64,000 nucleotides of DNA from Gymnorhina tibicen (lineage: Eukaryota > Chordata > Aves > Passeriformes > Artamidae): positions 446,107 through 510,106 of the forward strand of contig VXAZ01006886.1 of the NCBI GenBank assembly GCA_013399875.1, given 5' to 3'. Within the stretch, counting starts at the first letter, position 1; each line of letters opens with the position of its first letter. The notes below the pieces were generated by a model. It was not told the DNA's origin. It searched no databases and worked only from the letters and a program-made list of their open reading frames with translations. The position numbers were made by a program, and so were the translations under genes. Shown here piece after piece: positions 1 through 12,249 of the stretch.

Positions 1-2811
1 GGGATATGTGCAGAACACTGATGTGGAAGGGTATGAACACAAGCATTTCAAAAGGCCAGAAAATGTTCACAGATGTACTTTTGCTCGATTCATCCAACTC
101 CAATTTGAATGGTTTTGACTATAGTAACAAGACTAGAGCTGCAGTTCTTGCACAAATCAGTGTTTCGTCTATGTAATACGTGTCCTGGCTGCTTCATCTA
201 CAGAGTTTGGAGTGGAAAAATGAAAGTTCAAGTTATCTGTGTTCACATCATGCTCCTGACTTTGGAGTATGTGAAATTGAAATCACTCTGAGCTGAGTGG
301 CTTGTGAGGGCTTGGAGCAAATGGGCAGACTGACTCTTTCCAACACAGAGTTCTGGCTGTTTGTGCTCTGAAAGGCTGTGTAAATGTGGATTTGCTCTCC
401 TGACAGATGATCTTTTACTGTTTTTACCTTGTAGTGAATGATTTTTTATTCTTTGCGTGTATGCTATGTCATCTTAAAAATTAAAGATAATTATTTGAAA
501 CTTCATTCAAACCCATGTCCTTTATTTCTGTGAGCAGTTTCTGCTTTTGTGTTACCAAGTAATTATCAGATCAGCCTAAATCCCTTAAACATTCTTCAGC
601 AATGTGCTGCCATTGTCTGGCGTTTAGGCTTTTTGGAAACATTCACAACTCGATTAACAAGAAGACCAAAAGTTCTTCAAACAATTTTACATAGTGCGTG
701 CCTGTGTGTGTGCCAACAAGATGAGGCTTTTTCCTGTCCTATCTCTGTGCAGTAGTAAAAATGTCTCTTTGTAAATGTTAGCCACAGGACATGTTGGTGG
801 CACTATTGGCTTTTTTTCTTTGTGTGTCAGAGCCTGTTCATCCCTGCCTGGGAGATCTTATGAGTAACATAAGAGAGAGGATAAATCCATGCTCCCCAGG
901 CAGATCCTCAGCCATGACAGTGTTTCTGAACCTTCAGCGCACCCTCTGCCCTCCTGACCATCCAGTGAACCGAGTGGAGCTGGAGTAGTTGTAGGTTTGG
1001 AAATGTGGCACAAGACCATAGAATGATGTGCTGGATGCCTGCTCTGGAAACAGAAGGTGGTGAGGGTGGCGAGGGTAGGGATAAATGACGCACATACCAT
1101 TATGTGAAATTTCTGAGGCAGTTAATGCACTGCCTATAATATGAGAATTAGCCACCCCATTCTGTCTTCTGTGTACGAAACCGGTGTCTGTGCAGTGCTT
1201 CCAGAGCCCACAGAGCTCTGATCTGTAACCTTGTCAGTCTCCTTTACAGCCATCTCTGGTTTTCTGTGTGTGGGGTATGAAACAGGAATAGGAGAGCCAA
1301 AATAACTCCATTCATGGTGAGCCCTGGGCTGTGAAGTATGATTTACACCTCTGAGATAACCAGAATGCTCCACGATAAGCACTGGAGAAGGAAGGGGGGG
1401 AAAGAGGGCATTGCAAAGCACCATAATGAGGACTTAGCCCAGGCAAAGGGCTGTGGTGCTGTAGGAAATAGAGTGGGAGAGGATGTTTGTATCAGCAAGA
1501 CTCAGTTCTACATGCTAATAAGTGCCTTTAACTTTAAAAGTTTTAGCATTTCAAGAAGAGAGGGATTCATTAATTGTCTTTGGTTTGTATTTTTCTTTCT
1601 CTCTCTCTGCTTACTGGTGTTCCGAATTAACATCACTCATCTGGTGATCTTACTGAGAACCTTCTTGTTCCTTCTTCCTTGCTAGTAAGAAACATGCTAA
1701 AACCAATTAGATCACGGGTCTTGCTTTCGTTCCCCTACTTTTTGCTATTTCTTGCGGCCCTCTGTAACACATTGCAGCTGATGTGTGTGGGCTGCTTTTG
1801 GGGAGGCGTCCACTTTGAATTTAGTTTGAGCATTTTGAGATACTCTATGAAAGACTTCACTGAAATGCAGGCATGTTGCAGTTTCCACTCAGCCTTTGTG
1901 AATTAGTACTGCAGCTCTCTCAGACTGGTTTGCAAGAAGGTCTACTTCTGATTAAACTCCTGCTGAGAAATATTAGGTTCTTCTCTAATTTTATTTGCCT
2001 ACATGTATACTCACGTGGCAGGTGTGTTTTAGTGTATTAGGGTTTGTATTCCTCTGAATGCCAAAATTATGTCAAATTAGCAGGGTCAGCTAGAATGGCA
2101 GATATTTTGTACTGCCCTCATACTGGTGTAAATCTGGAGTAAGTTGATTTGGCTATGTAAATTCTGGTGTTTGCTGGTATGTGAGTTACATCTAGAATTG
2201 AAACTTATGTTGTAGGTTCATTTTGACTACTTACAGCTCTGAACTCAAATGAAGCTCTCTGCACCCATGGGGAGCCTAAAATACGTATTGGGTGACCAAG
2301 TGTGCCTGCAGCCTGTAGGCAGCTGCAGACATTGAGCATTCTTTTGCTGTAGTTACTAATGCATGGAAAACTTCGTGGCAGTGCCTGCTGTTGCATTCCA
2401 GAAAAACTTAAGTATGCCTGTATTAAAGCAAGCCTGGCACTATGTGTGTCTCTACCTTGTTTAGTTAGCACGGCAGATGCTGCAAAGTTTTGTCACTTCA
2501 TCTGTGACATACTTGTATGCATAGACTAAAAGAGCCTGATATTTAGTAAGAAAACTTTTCTTATCAGAGGAACACGTAAAATGACTTTATGGAATTGTTC
2601 AAGTACCCCTGGCCTGGATTCAGAGGAGCACACAAGTCTACACTGAAGTCTTCTGTCAGTCATGTGTATGAGTGCAGTGGGACTTGGAGAGCACATGCTT
2701 AAAATTAAACACATGCTGCCATGTTTTCCTGAGCAAGCCTGCTTCCCGAGCTTGGAAACTCAATAAGTGCAGCAATCTGTACTACAAACTTAAGCAGCTG
2801 AAATAGGCTGA
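1..2811. other. Unassigned non-coding DNA
   Basis: I see no recognisable gene here. Open frames reach at most about 115 codons (1338-1685 on +) and read as low-complexity or hydrophobic strings with no family motif. A weak exon-like pair lies at 1286-1316 on + (acceptor after a GT-rich tract, donor gtgagc), but its acceptor is poor. Texture is ordinary AT-leaning vertebrate intron or intergenic sequence. Confidence 0.6.
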
Positions 2812-2826
2812 TTTTTTTTTTTTTTT
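2812..2826. repeat. Poly-T homopolymer (T15)
   Basis: A run of 15 T is followed by CC and six more T. I see no flanking target-site duplication or retrocopy body, so it is reported as a simple homopolymer and not as the tail of an inserted element. Confidence 0.9.
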
Positions 2827-4140
2827 CCTTTTTTGTGTGGGATGTGTAATAGCAAATCCTTTGCCATGTAAGTAAGCTTAGTGAATTAATGGAGTTCGTA
2901 CTTCTGGGAATAAGTGAATTTTGGGGCTTGTTTTGAATCAAATGAATGTGAGCCCTGCAAAGACTCTTTTCCTCCATAACAGAATGACACAGTTGGGGGC
3001 CTTCCAGCTCTTTTGGCTATTCTAAAAAAAAATCGGAAGGCACAGTAAGCCTTGACTGACAACTTCTTGTAGTATAACTGCACACTACCTTCAACTTGTT
3101 TTTCAAATTCTCAGCAACAGAGCCTTCTTTTCAGCCTGGGAATGCTATGTGACCTAGCACATGAAACTGCATTAAATATAGATGACCTTTGGCAGTGCCC
3201 CCTCCCTGCCATATATTTGCTTTCATCCCCCAAGACAAAGGGCAACCAAAGGGGTCATAAAATTAACACAAAGATAAAAGTTTGTGCCAATTGAGGTTGC
3301 ATGGCTGGGTATCTTTGTGTGTATAAGAAAATGCTCAATGTATGTTCAATAAGCCAAAAGAAAATTGTGCTTTTTTTCTGGCTCGTTTAGAAGCCTGTGG
3401 TCAGGCCCAGTATGTTTGCTGGGGTAGCAGTCCTTGTTTTCTGCCCTGGCAAAGCACTCCTTATCTTGTAGTTGCATGCTGATGACTTAACTCCTACCTG
3501 TGTCTGAAGAGGACTAGACTCGGATGCAGTTTTGTTGGCACAAGTGTCAAAAGCTTACAGTGATCACTTTGTCCTTCGCCTTGAGTCCCTGAAGTGTCTC
3601 AGTGTGGCAACAAAGTCAAACCTGTGCTGAATTCAAGGTGTGGTTACCCAGGCTCGCTGTGAGGCCATTGGACACTGAGGGTTTTACAGACAGATGCAAA
3701 TCTGTGATTTAGAAAGGGCATCATGAGAGGGGTAATGTGTTCCTGGTCTCCAAATGCTAAGCATGGTCCTTGCTTCAGCAAAAACTGTCAGTGCTGTGCT
3801 GTCCACAGTGACCTTGATGAGCTGAGGAATTCCACAGTAATTTTTTAAGGGGAGGGGGGAAAATAAATCTGTTTGACATAATGCTAAGACTCCAGAGGAT
3901 TCCCCCCCTTTAAATAATAAAATAGCTTTAAAATAGCTTTAAGTAAAGCTGTATTAGTTTTATATTCAGCAGAGCATTTTTACTGAAGAAGTCTTTGAAA
4001 CTTTTTGATGCATGGAATCATTAGATAATCACATAAATGACTTGGTCATGCAGTGTCATGTGGTTTTACTTATATACAGGACTTCTGTTGAAACATTTTC
4101 TGTCTCTTCTTTCTTCTATCTCTGCGGTATTTGCTGATTC
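2827..4140. other. Unassigned non-coding DNA
   Basis: No recognisable gene or transposon. The only structure noted is the small 11-bp tandem duplication at 3919-3940, listed separately. Short AT-rich stretches (around 3900-3965) alternate with ordinary mixed sequence. Confidence 0.55.
3919..3940. repeat. Tandem duplication, 11-bp unit x2
   Basis: The unit aaaatagcttt occurs twice back to back (3919-3929 and 3930-3940) with no mismatch. It looks like a replication-slippage duplication in AT-rich DNA, with no function implied. Confidence 0.85.
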
Positions 4141-4390
4141 ATCCAAACTGCTGTGTATTGAGGGAAGGAGTTAATTGCAGTGGAGTGGTTCTGTCAGAGC
4201 CTCACATGGGCTCTCTCATGTTTGCTTATCAGTGCTGATCCTGACGGGCTGGAGGAGAGCGAGTGCAATCTGTCCTCAGCAATGAGCGCTATCAGCCTGG
4301 CAGGGCTCCTGGCTTCCACAGGAGCTCTCTAGAAAATGACAATTCTCATTTTGTCGTCATTTGAAGAAAACTCCCCTGCTGAATGGTGAA
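4141..4390. promoter_or_regulatory. Candidate conserved non-coding element
   Basis: A 250-base block of higher complexity than its surroundings, without coding potential. It holds several CpGs that survive in an otherwise CpG-poor region (in the 4245-4290 segment and at 4356), an inverted repeat AAATGAC (4334-4340) / GTCATTT (4356-4362), and TGACA-type sites of the kind bound by TALE homeodomain proteins. Blocks like this are often developmental enhancers. That is inference: no alignment was available. Confidence 0.25.
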
Positions 4391-6040
4391 GTTGGTTCCA
4401 GTCTTGGAATTGTGAGGAATATGGGAGCTGGTTTGCCCCTAATTGTCCTCTCAAGCCACTAAGTATGGAATTTTTTTTTGTTTATTTTCTTTATTTTTAG
4501 GAAAGGAGGGGAAAAAGAAAAATGTGTTTTTCTAGCTTTCAGCTGTATGTTTTGATTCCACATGTTCTGTGTGTACATTTCTTTCATTGCTGCAAAATCA
4601 GGATGTGGAGGATATTAACCAGCTTTTTCCTCTAGCTTTGTATTGGTGTCAGCTCAGATGCACAGCTCGTCTGAGGAGGATGAAAATCATTTAAATTTGG
4701 CACAGGGAGGTTACTCATAGCAACCAACTTTAGGCCCTGAGCAGAGTGGGCTGGTGAGGGGCAAGGCTGCGGCTCTCACGTGCTCTTCTTTCTTAGTGAC
4801 CCTGTAGAATAAACACACTAAATCCAAATTCACATTTCTAGGTGGGGCCTAAACTTAAATATGTCCCTCCTGGTAGACATCTGAAGCTGTTTTTTTCATA
4901 AATCTTGATTTCTATCAACATTTTAATAATTACTTGTATTTAAAATAATACTTTAAAAATTATCTGTATCCTGCATCGTGTGACATGCTTTTAGCTGCTT
5001 TGTTATACACAGTTATTATACAACTATATAGAGAGATGTAAATCAATGAGTTTAATAAAAAAGGCAAGCAAGCAACTCTGCATTAAAAGAATCTCAGGGA
5101 ATACAAGTTTTCCAGCTGTTCATTCTTGAAACCGACTGCAGTCAAAATGAAACGTGCCCCATCTCAGAAGAGCATACTGGATTGAAGCACTGATGTGTTA
5201 ATTGGAGGGTGTTCGGTGTTTCAAGCTTACCAGCAAAAATCGTGGTCAGCGTGTTGTGCCAGCTCTGAATTACATTGAATTGGATTGTGCCATGCAGAAA
5301 ACAAATTCCCTGTAGCTGAAGAGAGTGAGCTGGGTGGGATGAACGGGAGACATCACACAGGTATTACCCATGATTTGTGTCTGACTGCACTGAAGAAAGT
5401 CTAAAAATCCCAACACTTCTAATCATATTCTCAGCCACTCTCAAGAGCTGTTTAAACAACAGATTTCTCTTTCACTTCTGTGTTTATGTCCTGGCATGAC
5501 TTGTGATTAAAATTTATGAACACTGTAAAGAAGAGGTGTTTTGACTGGATGGGACATTTGCCCTTTTGTGTGTGACCATGGGATTTCACAGTTTTGTGCT
5601 TCCGTAGTTCTGCTGGTTAGTTCTCTTTTCTCAGATTTGAGTTCCTTCAGGTCCTCTCCTGGAATGAAGAGATCTTGGGGAAGAGTGGTTATTCGTGCCA
5701 GAGCTGGTTGTGTTGCTGTTAAGGTTTCCCCGTGCATGTTTAGACTTGTGTCCTCTGTCCTGCTCGTGCACTGAGCAGCTCGTGGGCAGGAAGGGAGCAC
5801 TGCAGCTGCGCTGCAGCACTCTGGGCCCTCCCTGCCACCTCCTCACCAGCTCAAGTGTCATGAAGCTTGGACTGGTTATGCTGATTATTCAGTCAATTAA
5901 CTGGGCTTGGCTCTCCTGATTTCTTATTGTCACCTGATTACTAGCCAGATGTTACTGCACACAATGGAGCCATGTGAGAATCAAGAGGCAATTGGGCCCA
6001 CTTAGGTTGCTTTTTTTTAGGTCTGATAAAACACTGATTT
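4391..6040. other. Unassigned non-coding DNA
   Basis: No recognisable gene. Two antiparallel frames near 5507-5861 are open for 75-97 codons but overlap each other on both strands and show no family motif, which is the usual pattern for chance frames in a locally GC-richer patch. AT-rich sequence dominates 4880-5060. Confidence 0.55.
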
Positions 6041-6064
6041 CCCCCCCCCGCCTCCTCCCCCCCC
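6041..6064. repeat. C-rich simple sequence
   Basis: Nine C, then a short G/T-interrupted stretch, then eight C. It is a simple homopyrimidine tract, and its complement is G-rich with long uninterrupted G runs. It may be unreliable in length because such runs are error-prone in sequencing. Confidence 0.85.
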
Positions 6065-9000
6065 ACTTTTGATTTAAACTTCCAAAACTTCTGTTGGAAT
6101 GAACAGTGTGACCTCAGGAGAGGGTTATCTCTGTCTTACTCTCTTATGCTCCATTTAGCAGAAATTTGGATTTTTTTTGGTACATTTTTCTGAAATGCTT
6201 GGTACTTTTCAGAGGAACAATAAGCAGGATAATGTGTGCCAGACAGCATGAGGGTTTCAAACCAGAACATTTGTCATTTCAGCTAATGGAGTGTGACTGA
6301 GGGGGAGGAATTTGATCTGTGAGTTTTAGCTTTGTATCTATCAGTTCTGTTGCTGACCATTAGTTTTGCATCAGCATAGACCAAAAATGCCATCCTTTAT
6401 AAATACCTGCTAGAGGATTTAGTCAATTTTAGAGGTACGTGTCCATTATCAGTTTAGTTGGGGTCTCTCTCTTGCACACACTCACATCTATTGCAAATCA
6501 GTCTCTTTTTCCTGAAGCCAGGATTGCATCCTCAATTCACACCAGCTGAGGGATATGTCCAGTGTTACTTATTTTTGTAAGAAATTTCCTTCACTTCCAC
6601 TGAGTTAATTATTTTATACATGGTTGAGTACTCTAAACTGTACATGGCCTTTGTGGAAAGAAAAGGAAAACATTGGATATTGTTTTTGTTATTTACTTCT
6701 ATTTTTCCATAAATTCCTGCAAAAGCAACTTATTTGCTTATTTACTTATTTTATTTTTGTCTGAATCTCAACTATTCATTTTTTCTTTCATCCCTAATTC
6801 ATTTTTCAGTCAGAAAATAGGACACCTGTCAACCAACTGTGAGCCGAATTTCTATAATTTACAGAAAGACTGGTCATAAAGGGCTTAAAGCTCTGGGGAC
6901 TTGGGTACCACCCAGCGTAGAACAGATTAATTTCACGGTGTTTTTCTGCATTTGCACAAATTAAAAATATGAGAATCTGCACTTTGTTTGTTTGAACTTC
7001 TTGAATTAAATTTCTTCAATTAGTTTTGAGCTTGCATTTGGACACTCAGCATTTTCAAAAGTCTCCGGATTCCAAGTTCAATGCCAGTTGGATGTGCAGG
7101 CCTCTTCCTCTGCCTGTATCCCATTAGTTTCTGATGCCAAAGGATTCGTTTCTGTAACCTCTGTTCATCACCAGTTTTCTCCACTTGGACATTACCCTTG
7201 TTTGCATGTTTCAGACCTAACGTTCCTATATTACGTGTTATTGCTGGATGAAATGCTAATCTCAGGGACTTTGTGTTCACTCCTGCCTCAAACAGTGCCG
7301 GTGCCTCACGTTGGAATTGGTGTTTGAAGAGACACAACTGTGGCTTCAGCGATCTCTCATGGTTGTTTGGGGGAAACTGTGTTTTGATTAACAATTCTCA
7401 GAGATTCAGTGATGTAATGTAATTCAACCATGCTTAAATTTAGCCACACCAGTCCAGATCTTTTGGGATTTTTTCTTTTTCTAATTCTCTTCTCTCCTTC
7501 CTTGTAGTGAGAGCAGATAGGAGTGTTCACCCCCTTCGCCCTTGCAGAATGTGAAAAAATACCTTTCAAACCTGCTGAAATATGGAAAACCCACAAATGG
7601 AAAATTTTTGGGCCAGAAAGAATAGCTGTAACAATAGTTTGGTGACTCAGAACTTATTGAATCCCATCTCCCTCTAGGGTTTAGATGTCCCTGGATGGGG
7701 TCAGGCCGCCAATTGATGACTTCGCCTGTAGCAAGTTTTGCAATTTATAAAATGTTTCCTTGTAGTTCCCATGATGTTTTTACATGCAGGAAACTGTTCT
7801 GAGTTAAAGCATTTCTCCACTGCTGGCACTACACAGGAATTAACCTGATCATCGTCTTGATGACTGAGCTCCAGCTTTTGGGTTTTCCACAAAATTTTGC
7901 CACTAAGTCAGTGTGGTTTTGTTGGTGGTGCTTTGGGGTTTTTTCTCCCTAATTATTTGTTTCTACTTCAGTAAATTTGGATGGGTCTTCTACTCTGCAC
8001 TTCACAGTTCAGTGAAAACTGCTCAGGTTAGGCACCCTCTGTGGTTAATGAAATGAAATAGGAGCCTTTCTGAGAGCGTTTATACTCACTTATATAAAAT
8101 TTTATTTTGAGATTTGTGTATCAGCTTCTGGTGAATCTCTGCCCACTAACCAGGTAGGGTAACATCTATTTACTTCACTTTATTAACTTGATAAAAGTTT
8201 TACATATGAGAGAGCAAGCAGTAGTATGTAACATTTAGAAGAGTGGATTATTTTTGTCTAAGATTTCTTCATAGTCATAATTTCTTTATACACTAAACTG
8301 AATAGATACAGCAATTACGTGGGGAATGAGTCTGTTTTTCTCTCCTGAGATGTGGATCACTGGTTTGCAGGTACTTAGTTCTTGAGGGCTGAAAATTCAT
8401 CTTTACTACAGGAGGATAGTTTACTAAATATCTAGTAGCTGTTGCCTGGTTTCATGCTCTTCATTCCACCATAATTTGACAAATGCAGAGATTACCTGTT
8501 TTATTGAAATAGAACTGAGTCAATGGTGTGATCAAGACCAAAGCAGGTAACAGTCTGAACTGGCTGTTGCTACCTGCTGACATAAATCATTTGAATAGAT
8601 CAGCCCTGTGGTGCTTAGACTAAATAAAGACAAGTTGGAATGACCTACACTTCATAAACATTTCAAAGGCTGTTCTGAAGTTGGGAAGTAATTCTTTTGT
8701 TCTTTCTGCCTGACCTTTAAAACATCATTGCAATTACACTGCTCTCCTTGTATTAATAAAGAGTGCAAAGGTAGAGGCACGGTAGTACCTGGCTGGATTT
8801 TGCAGACTCCAGAAATAGCCTATTTGCCTTTCCTGCGTTTATTCCATAAAGGAGGGCTAATCTACAACAGTGCTTTTTCCAGAGACCGTGCCTAACTCAC
8901 ATATACAACTTTTCCATTCTAGAACTAATTCGTTTTGGTTGAGTAACTCATCAACATTAAGTAACAATAAGAATCATATTTCCAGGAACACTTTCCTTGT

Positions 9001-9239
9001 TACAGAAAATTGGAATCAACTGTGGAAGTGTGGTTACTGAATCTAGTTACTTTGTACGGAGTATTTTTTTAAAGACAGAGCTTCCTCTTGTAATACAAAT
9101 GCTTTTAAATACAGCTGATTGGGTGATTGGATTGTAGGTGTAAAATATTAGACTTCTTTGAATGTAAAGCTTTATTGTATTCTGATTTTAATAGAAAGAT
9201 TTACATATTCTGAAAACCTTTCCCAATATGAGGGGTAGC
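6065..9239. other. Unassigned non-coding DNA
   Basis: No gene or repeat family recognised. The longest frame is on the minus strand at 7020-7394 (124 codons). It has mixed composition, no recognisable motif and no associated splice signals of quality, and it overlaps a 79-codon frame on the opposite strand, so I treat it as chance. Confidence 0.55.
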
Positions 9240-9325
9240 TCTGCTAACAGAGGAAAACCTAAGAAAACTCTTCTCTGGAATCTTTTAAGAACAGATTAGA
9301 TAAGTGTTGGCTCTGGGTGGAGCTC
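9240..9325 (+). mobile_element. Old CR1-like LINE fragment (sense)
   Basis: The stretch running through cttttaagaacagattaga (about 9283-9301) and the following aagtgttggctctgggtgg matches, with divergence, the region just upstream of the 3' end of CR1/L3-type LINEs, where a 'ttttaagaacagattagacaaa' phrase is characteristic. Similarity fades after about 9325 and the terminal octamer repeats are absent, so this is a short decayed piece. Recognition is from memory of the family consensus; a RepeatMasker run would settle it. Confidence 0.4.
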
Positions 9326-12228
9326 TGAAAATCCCTCCAGTTTCACACTTGCTGTGAGCCATGCAATCTGTTTAGTCCATTTGTGTTACACAGGACTGCA
9401 GCTGGTTTCAGTTACAGAAGTTTTGTTTACCCTGACTGGGCTTCGATCTTCAATTTAGGGGTAGATTCTGCCACTGAAGAGCCATATACAGTGCCCCTCT
9501 TCCTGAAAATCAGCCTGGACCCACTTTTTCATCATTGGAACATCTGTCTAATGTCTACCACCTGCTATTCCCTCTGTATCAGAAAGAAATTTCAGCCCTT
9601 CTCCTTTTCTGCCTGTTTTCTCTTTGCTCTTGGTGCCAGAGGATGCACCTTCTGCTGGTTTTTACCTGCCTGAAGGCTGCTTGCCTCAGTCTCCTCCTTT
9701 CCTCAGTTACTGCTGACCTGTCTCCCAGGAGGATGCAAGGATGTGTATCTTGAGGTCTGAATTTTGGGGTGTTTGATCACTCTTGGGTAAACAATTTCTG
9801 TACATTCTCCGTTTTTGGTCTCTCTTGAGAATATTCTGCTGCAGTTCTGCTTTGATTTCACACTCTGTCCACTTACAGTCAGGCAAGATTCCAATAAAAT
9901 AAATGGATTCCCCTGACTCACTGTGGGACAGGTTTCTTTTGAATGGTGTCATGTTCTTTGTGACTTGTTTTTTCATTACTCAGAAAGGAAGGGAGAAAGG
10001 TGAAGACCTTAGGCTTTTACATTTCTCAGTTGTCTCCTTGCTTTTCATTTTAACTTTTACTTCTTGTCTTTCATCATTATACCACCCAAATGTGCTTAGG
10101 TCAAAACTAAATGCTTCACCCTTTCACTGTTTTACATTCAGGTTTTGCTGTAAAATCCACAGTTCAGCAGATCAACCTCATAACAGGGGAGAGCAGATAT
10201 TGAGGAATAAAAGAGCGTAATCACCTTTTTCTCCCTCCTTTGACTATCTAATGTTGTTAGTTTACTTACCAGTAGAATATACAAGATGAGAAGCTTATTG
10301 ACCCTTTGAGGCCTGCCCTTATTAACCCGGAAAAAATCTAATCAACCAATCCATCACCACTGTGAACTAACAAGTTCAATTGGTGGCTGCAGCTTCTGGT
10401 TTCTTCCACAAACATGGATCCAAGTCTCCTTTGAACTGACCGTTGTTGTTTACTTTCCTTGCTGAGTGTGTTCATTTGTTGCTCAGCTCAGCTGTGTGAT
10501 GGGTGGATAAATTTTGTCTGATCTGTGCTGCAGACTCATGTTTAACTTCGTGCCGCCTTCTTTCTGGCACCAGCTTAATTGAAAGGGCTTGGCGACATCA
10601 ACTTGCCAGCTTTCTTTAACACACGTGTACCATGGTGTGCACACAGTCAGAGAAGCAGTGTTCATTTCTGGAGATGACTTTGGTACATGCAGATACTAAA
10701 CCTTACCACAGTTACCCTGAGCCGACCACGCTCGTGAATCCACTTTCAGCCTGGCAAGTGAGAGCAGCTACAGTGGTAGGCAGCAGAGAAAAGGAGCACA
10801 GTGATTTTACAGCAGCTTGTGTCTCAGGCTCTCAGTGCTAATCCAGTCAAATCAGGCTTGAACATTCACATTTCTGTCTGAGACAGACACCTGTGTTGTG
10901 CTCAGCCCATCAGCCATAGTTCAGGGAAGCTGCAGTTGAAAAGATCCTGTCATTTTTCCTGGTTTCCTCCTGTTCATTCCACAATGCCCATCACCTTCCT
11001 TAATTTAGAGAGCCTAAAGGAACTGTGCTTACTGAGGGAGTTTTTCACTGACACAATAAACTAGGGGGTGTCAAATCCCAAGGAATGGTAGACAGTAGAG
11101 AGAAGGGTTGTGCAGCTTTACATTTTACAGCTCTGCAAAACTTTCATGTGACACTTTTTTCAGGAGAACAGGAGTGTCACTTGCCTAAAGTTGGGGATAA
11201 TGCAATGATAGACAGCAGGTGCTGTTGCTCTGACTGGCTGTGTGGATGCACTGTGGATCCCAGTTTGTGTTTTGGCTGGAGTCAAGGGAATTTTGTTAGG
11301 AAGAGAGAAAAAAAACATAACTAATGAAAAAAAAAAGGCAAGAAAGAGACTGCAAATGTAGACCAGCAGTTTTCCTGGGCACCGTAGGTTTCCAATACTG
11401 CCTGAGAACAGTCACACTTTATCTGTTCTCACATCTGGGCCAAACCTTTCCTTCGTGTGGAAGGGGTACAGCTGCATGATGCCAAAGCAGCAAGTGAGGA
11501 TCCAACTCCCCAGTTTTCCTTTTGCTGGTTACTGTGCATTGCATTTCATGTATTCCAGGCAATGTGTTTCCTATTTGCATAGCTGTTTATATTTTAAACA
11601 ATCCTATCTCAGAGCAACAATGTGTATTTGCTTTTTAAATATTTGTTTTGATATGTTTCCCAATTTCTGGTCCTGGCACATCAAACTCAATAGAATACAC
11701 TCTGGTTTTGGGAAGATGAAATCAGCCAGTGATGTAATCTTTGTAACTGATGTCTCTCTTTGCTTCATGGCTTGACTGAGTTTGCTTCTTTTATTTTATC
11801 TCTCATAAATTCAATAACAAAGGATAGACAATAAAAGTTAGTGATTTTAGGCACTTCCTATGTTTTACATTTGTAAGAAAATAATGTGACTGAGCTAGGA
11901 TATGTCAGTAAGAAACAGAGATAAGACAAACAACCACTAGACTCAATGCCTGTCAGTCAGCAGAGATAGATGTATCTTTAATGTGGAAAGGGATTGTTAC
12001 TTTAAATTCACCGCAAATATTCACCATGTTAGCAGGAATACCCATCCTCCTGGTGCTGAAAACCATGGCTGGTATCCAGGATACAGTAAGATCAGGAAGC
12101 TTCCTCACTGTTGAATGACTGGTTTGAATTTGATGTGTCACATGTTAGTGTCTAGTGGCAATCAAGTTTTGGTGCTGGCAGCTCAGATCCTGGGTGGTTA
12201 TTCTGTACCGTTGCCATTGATTTTACAG
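9326..12228. other. Unassigned non-coding DNA
   Basis: No gene recognised. Frames at 9383-9673 and 9903-10220 on + are Cys/Phe/Leu-rich translations of pyrimidine-rich DNA, not protein-like. The 11300-11345 segment is A-rich. Nothing in the stretch suggests an RNA gene. Confidence 0.55.
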
Positions 12229-12249
12229 CTGGCACTTGCCAACCTCTTG
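12229..12249 (+). other. Candidate 21-nt microexon
   Basis: A pyrimidine-rich acceptor ending ttttacag (12221-12228) is followed by 21 nt that are open in all three frames (frame 1 reads LALANLL) and then the donor gtgagc at 12250. The length is a multiple of three, as for many alternatively included microexons. Nothing else identifies a gene, and 21 bases carry almost no coding evidence, so the call rests only on the splice signals. Confidence 0.15.

Noticed and set aside
7020..7394. 124-codon minus-strand frame
   Set aside because: Overlaps an opposite-strand frame, has no motif and no splice or promoter signal.
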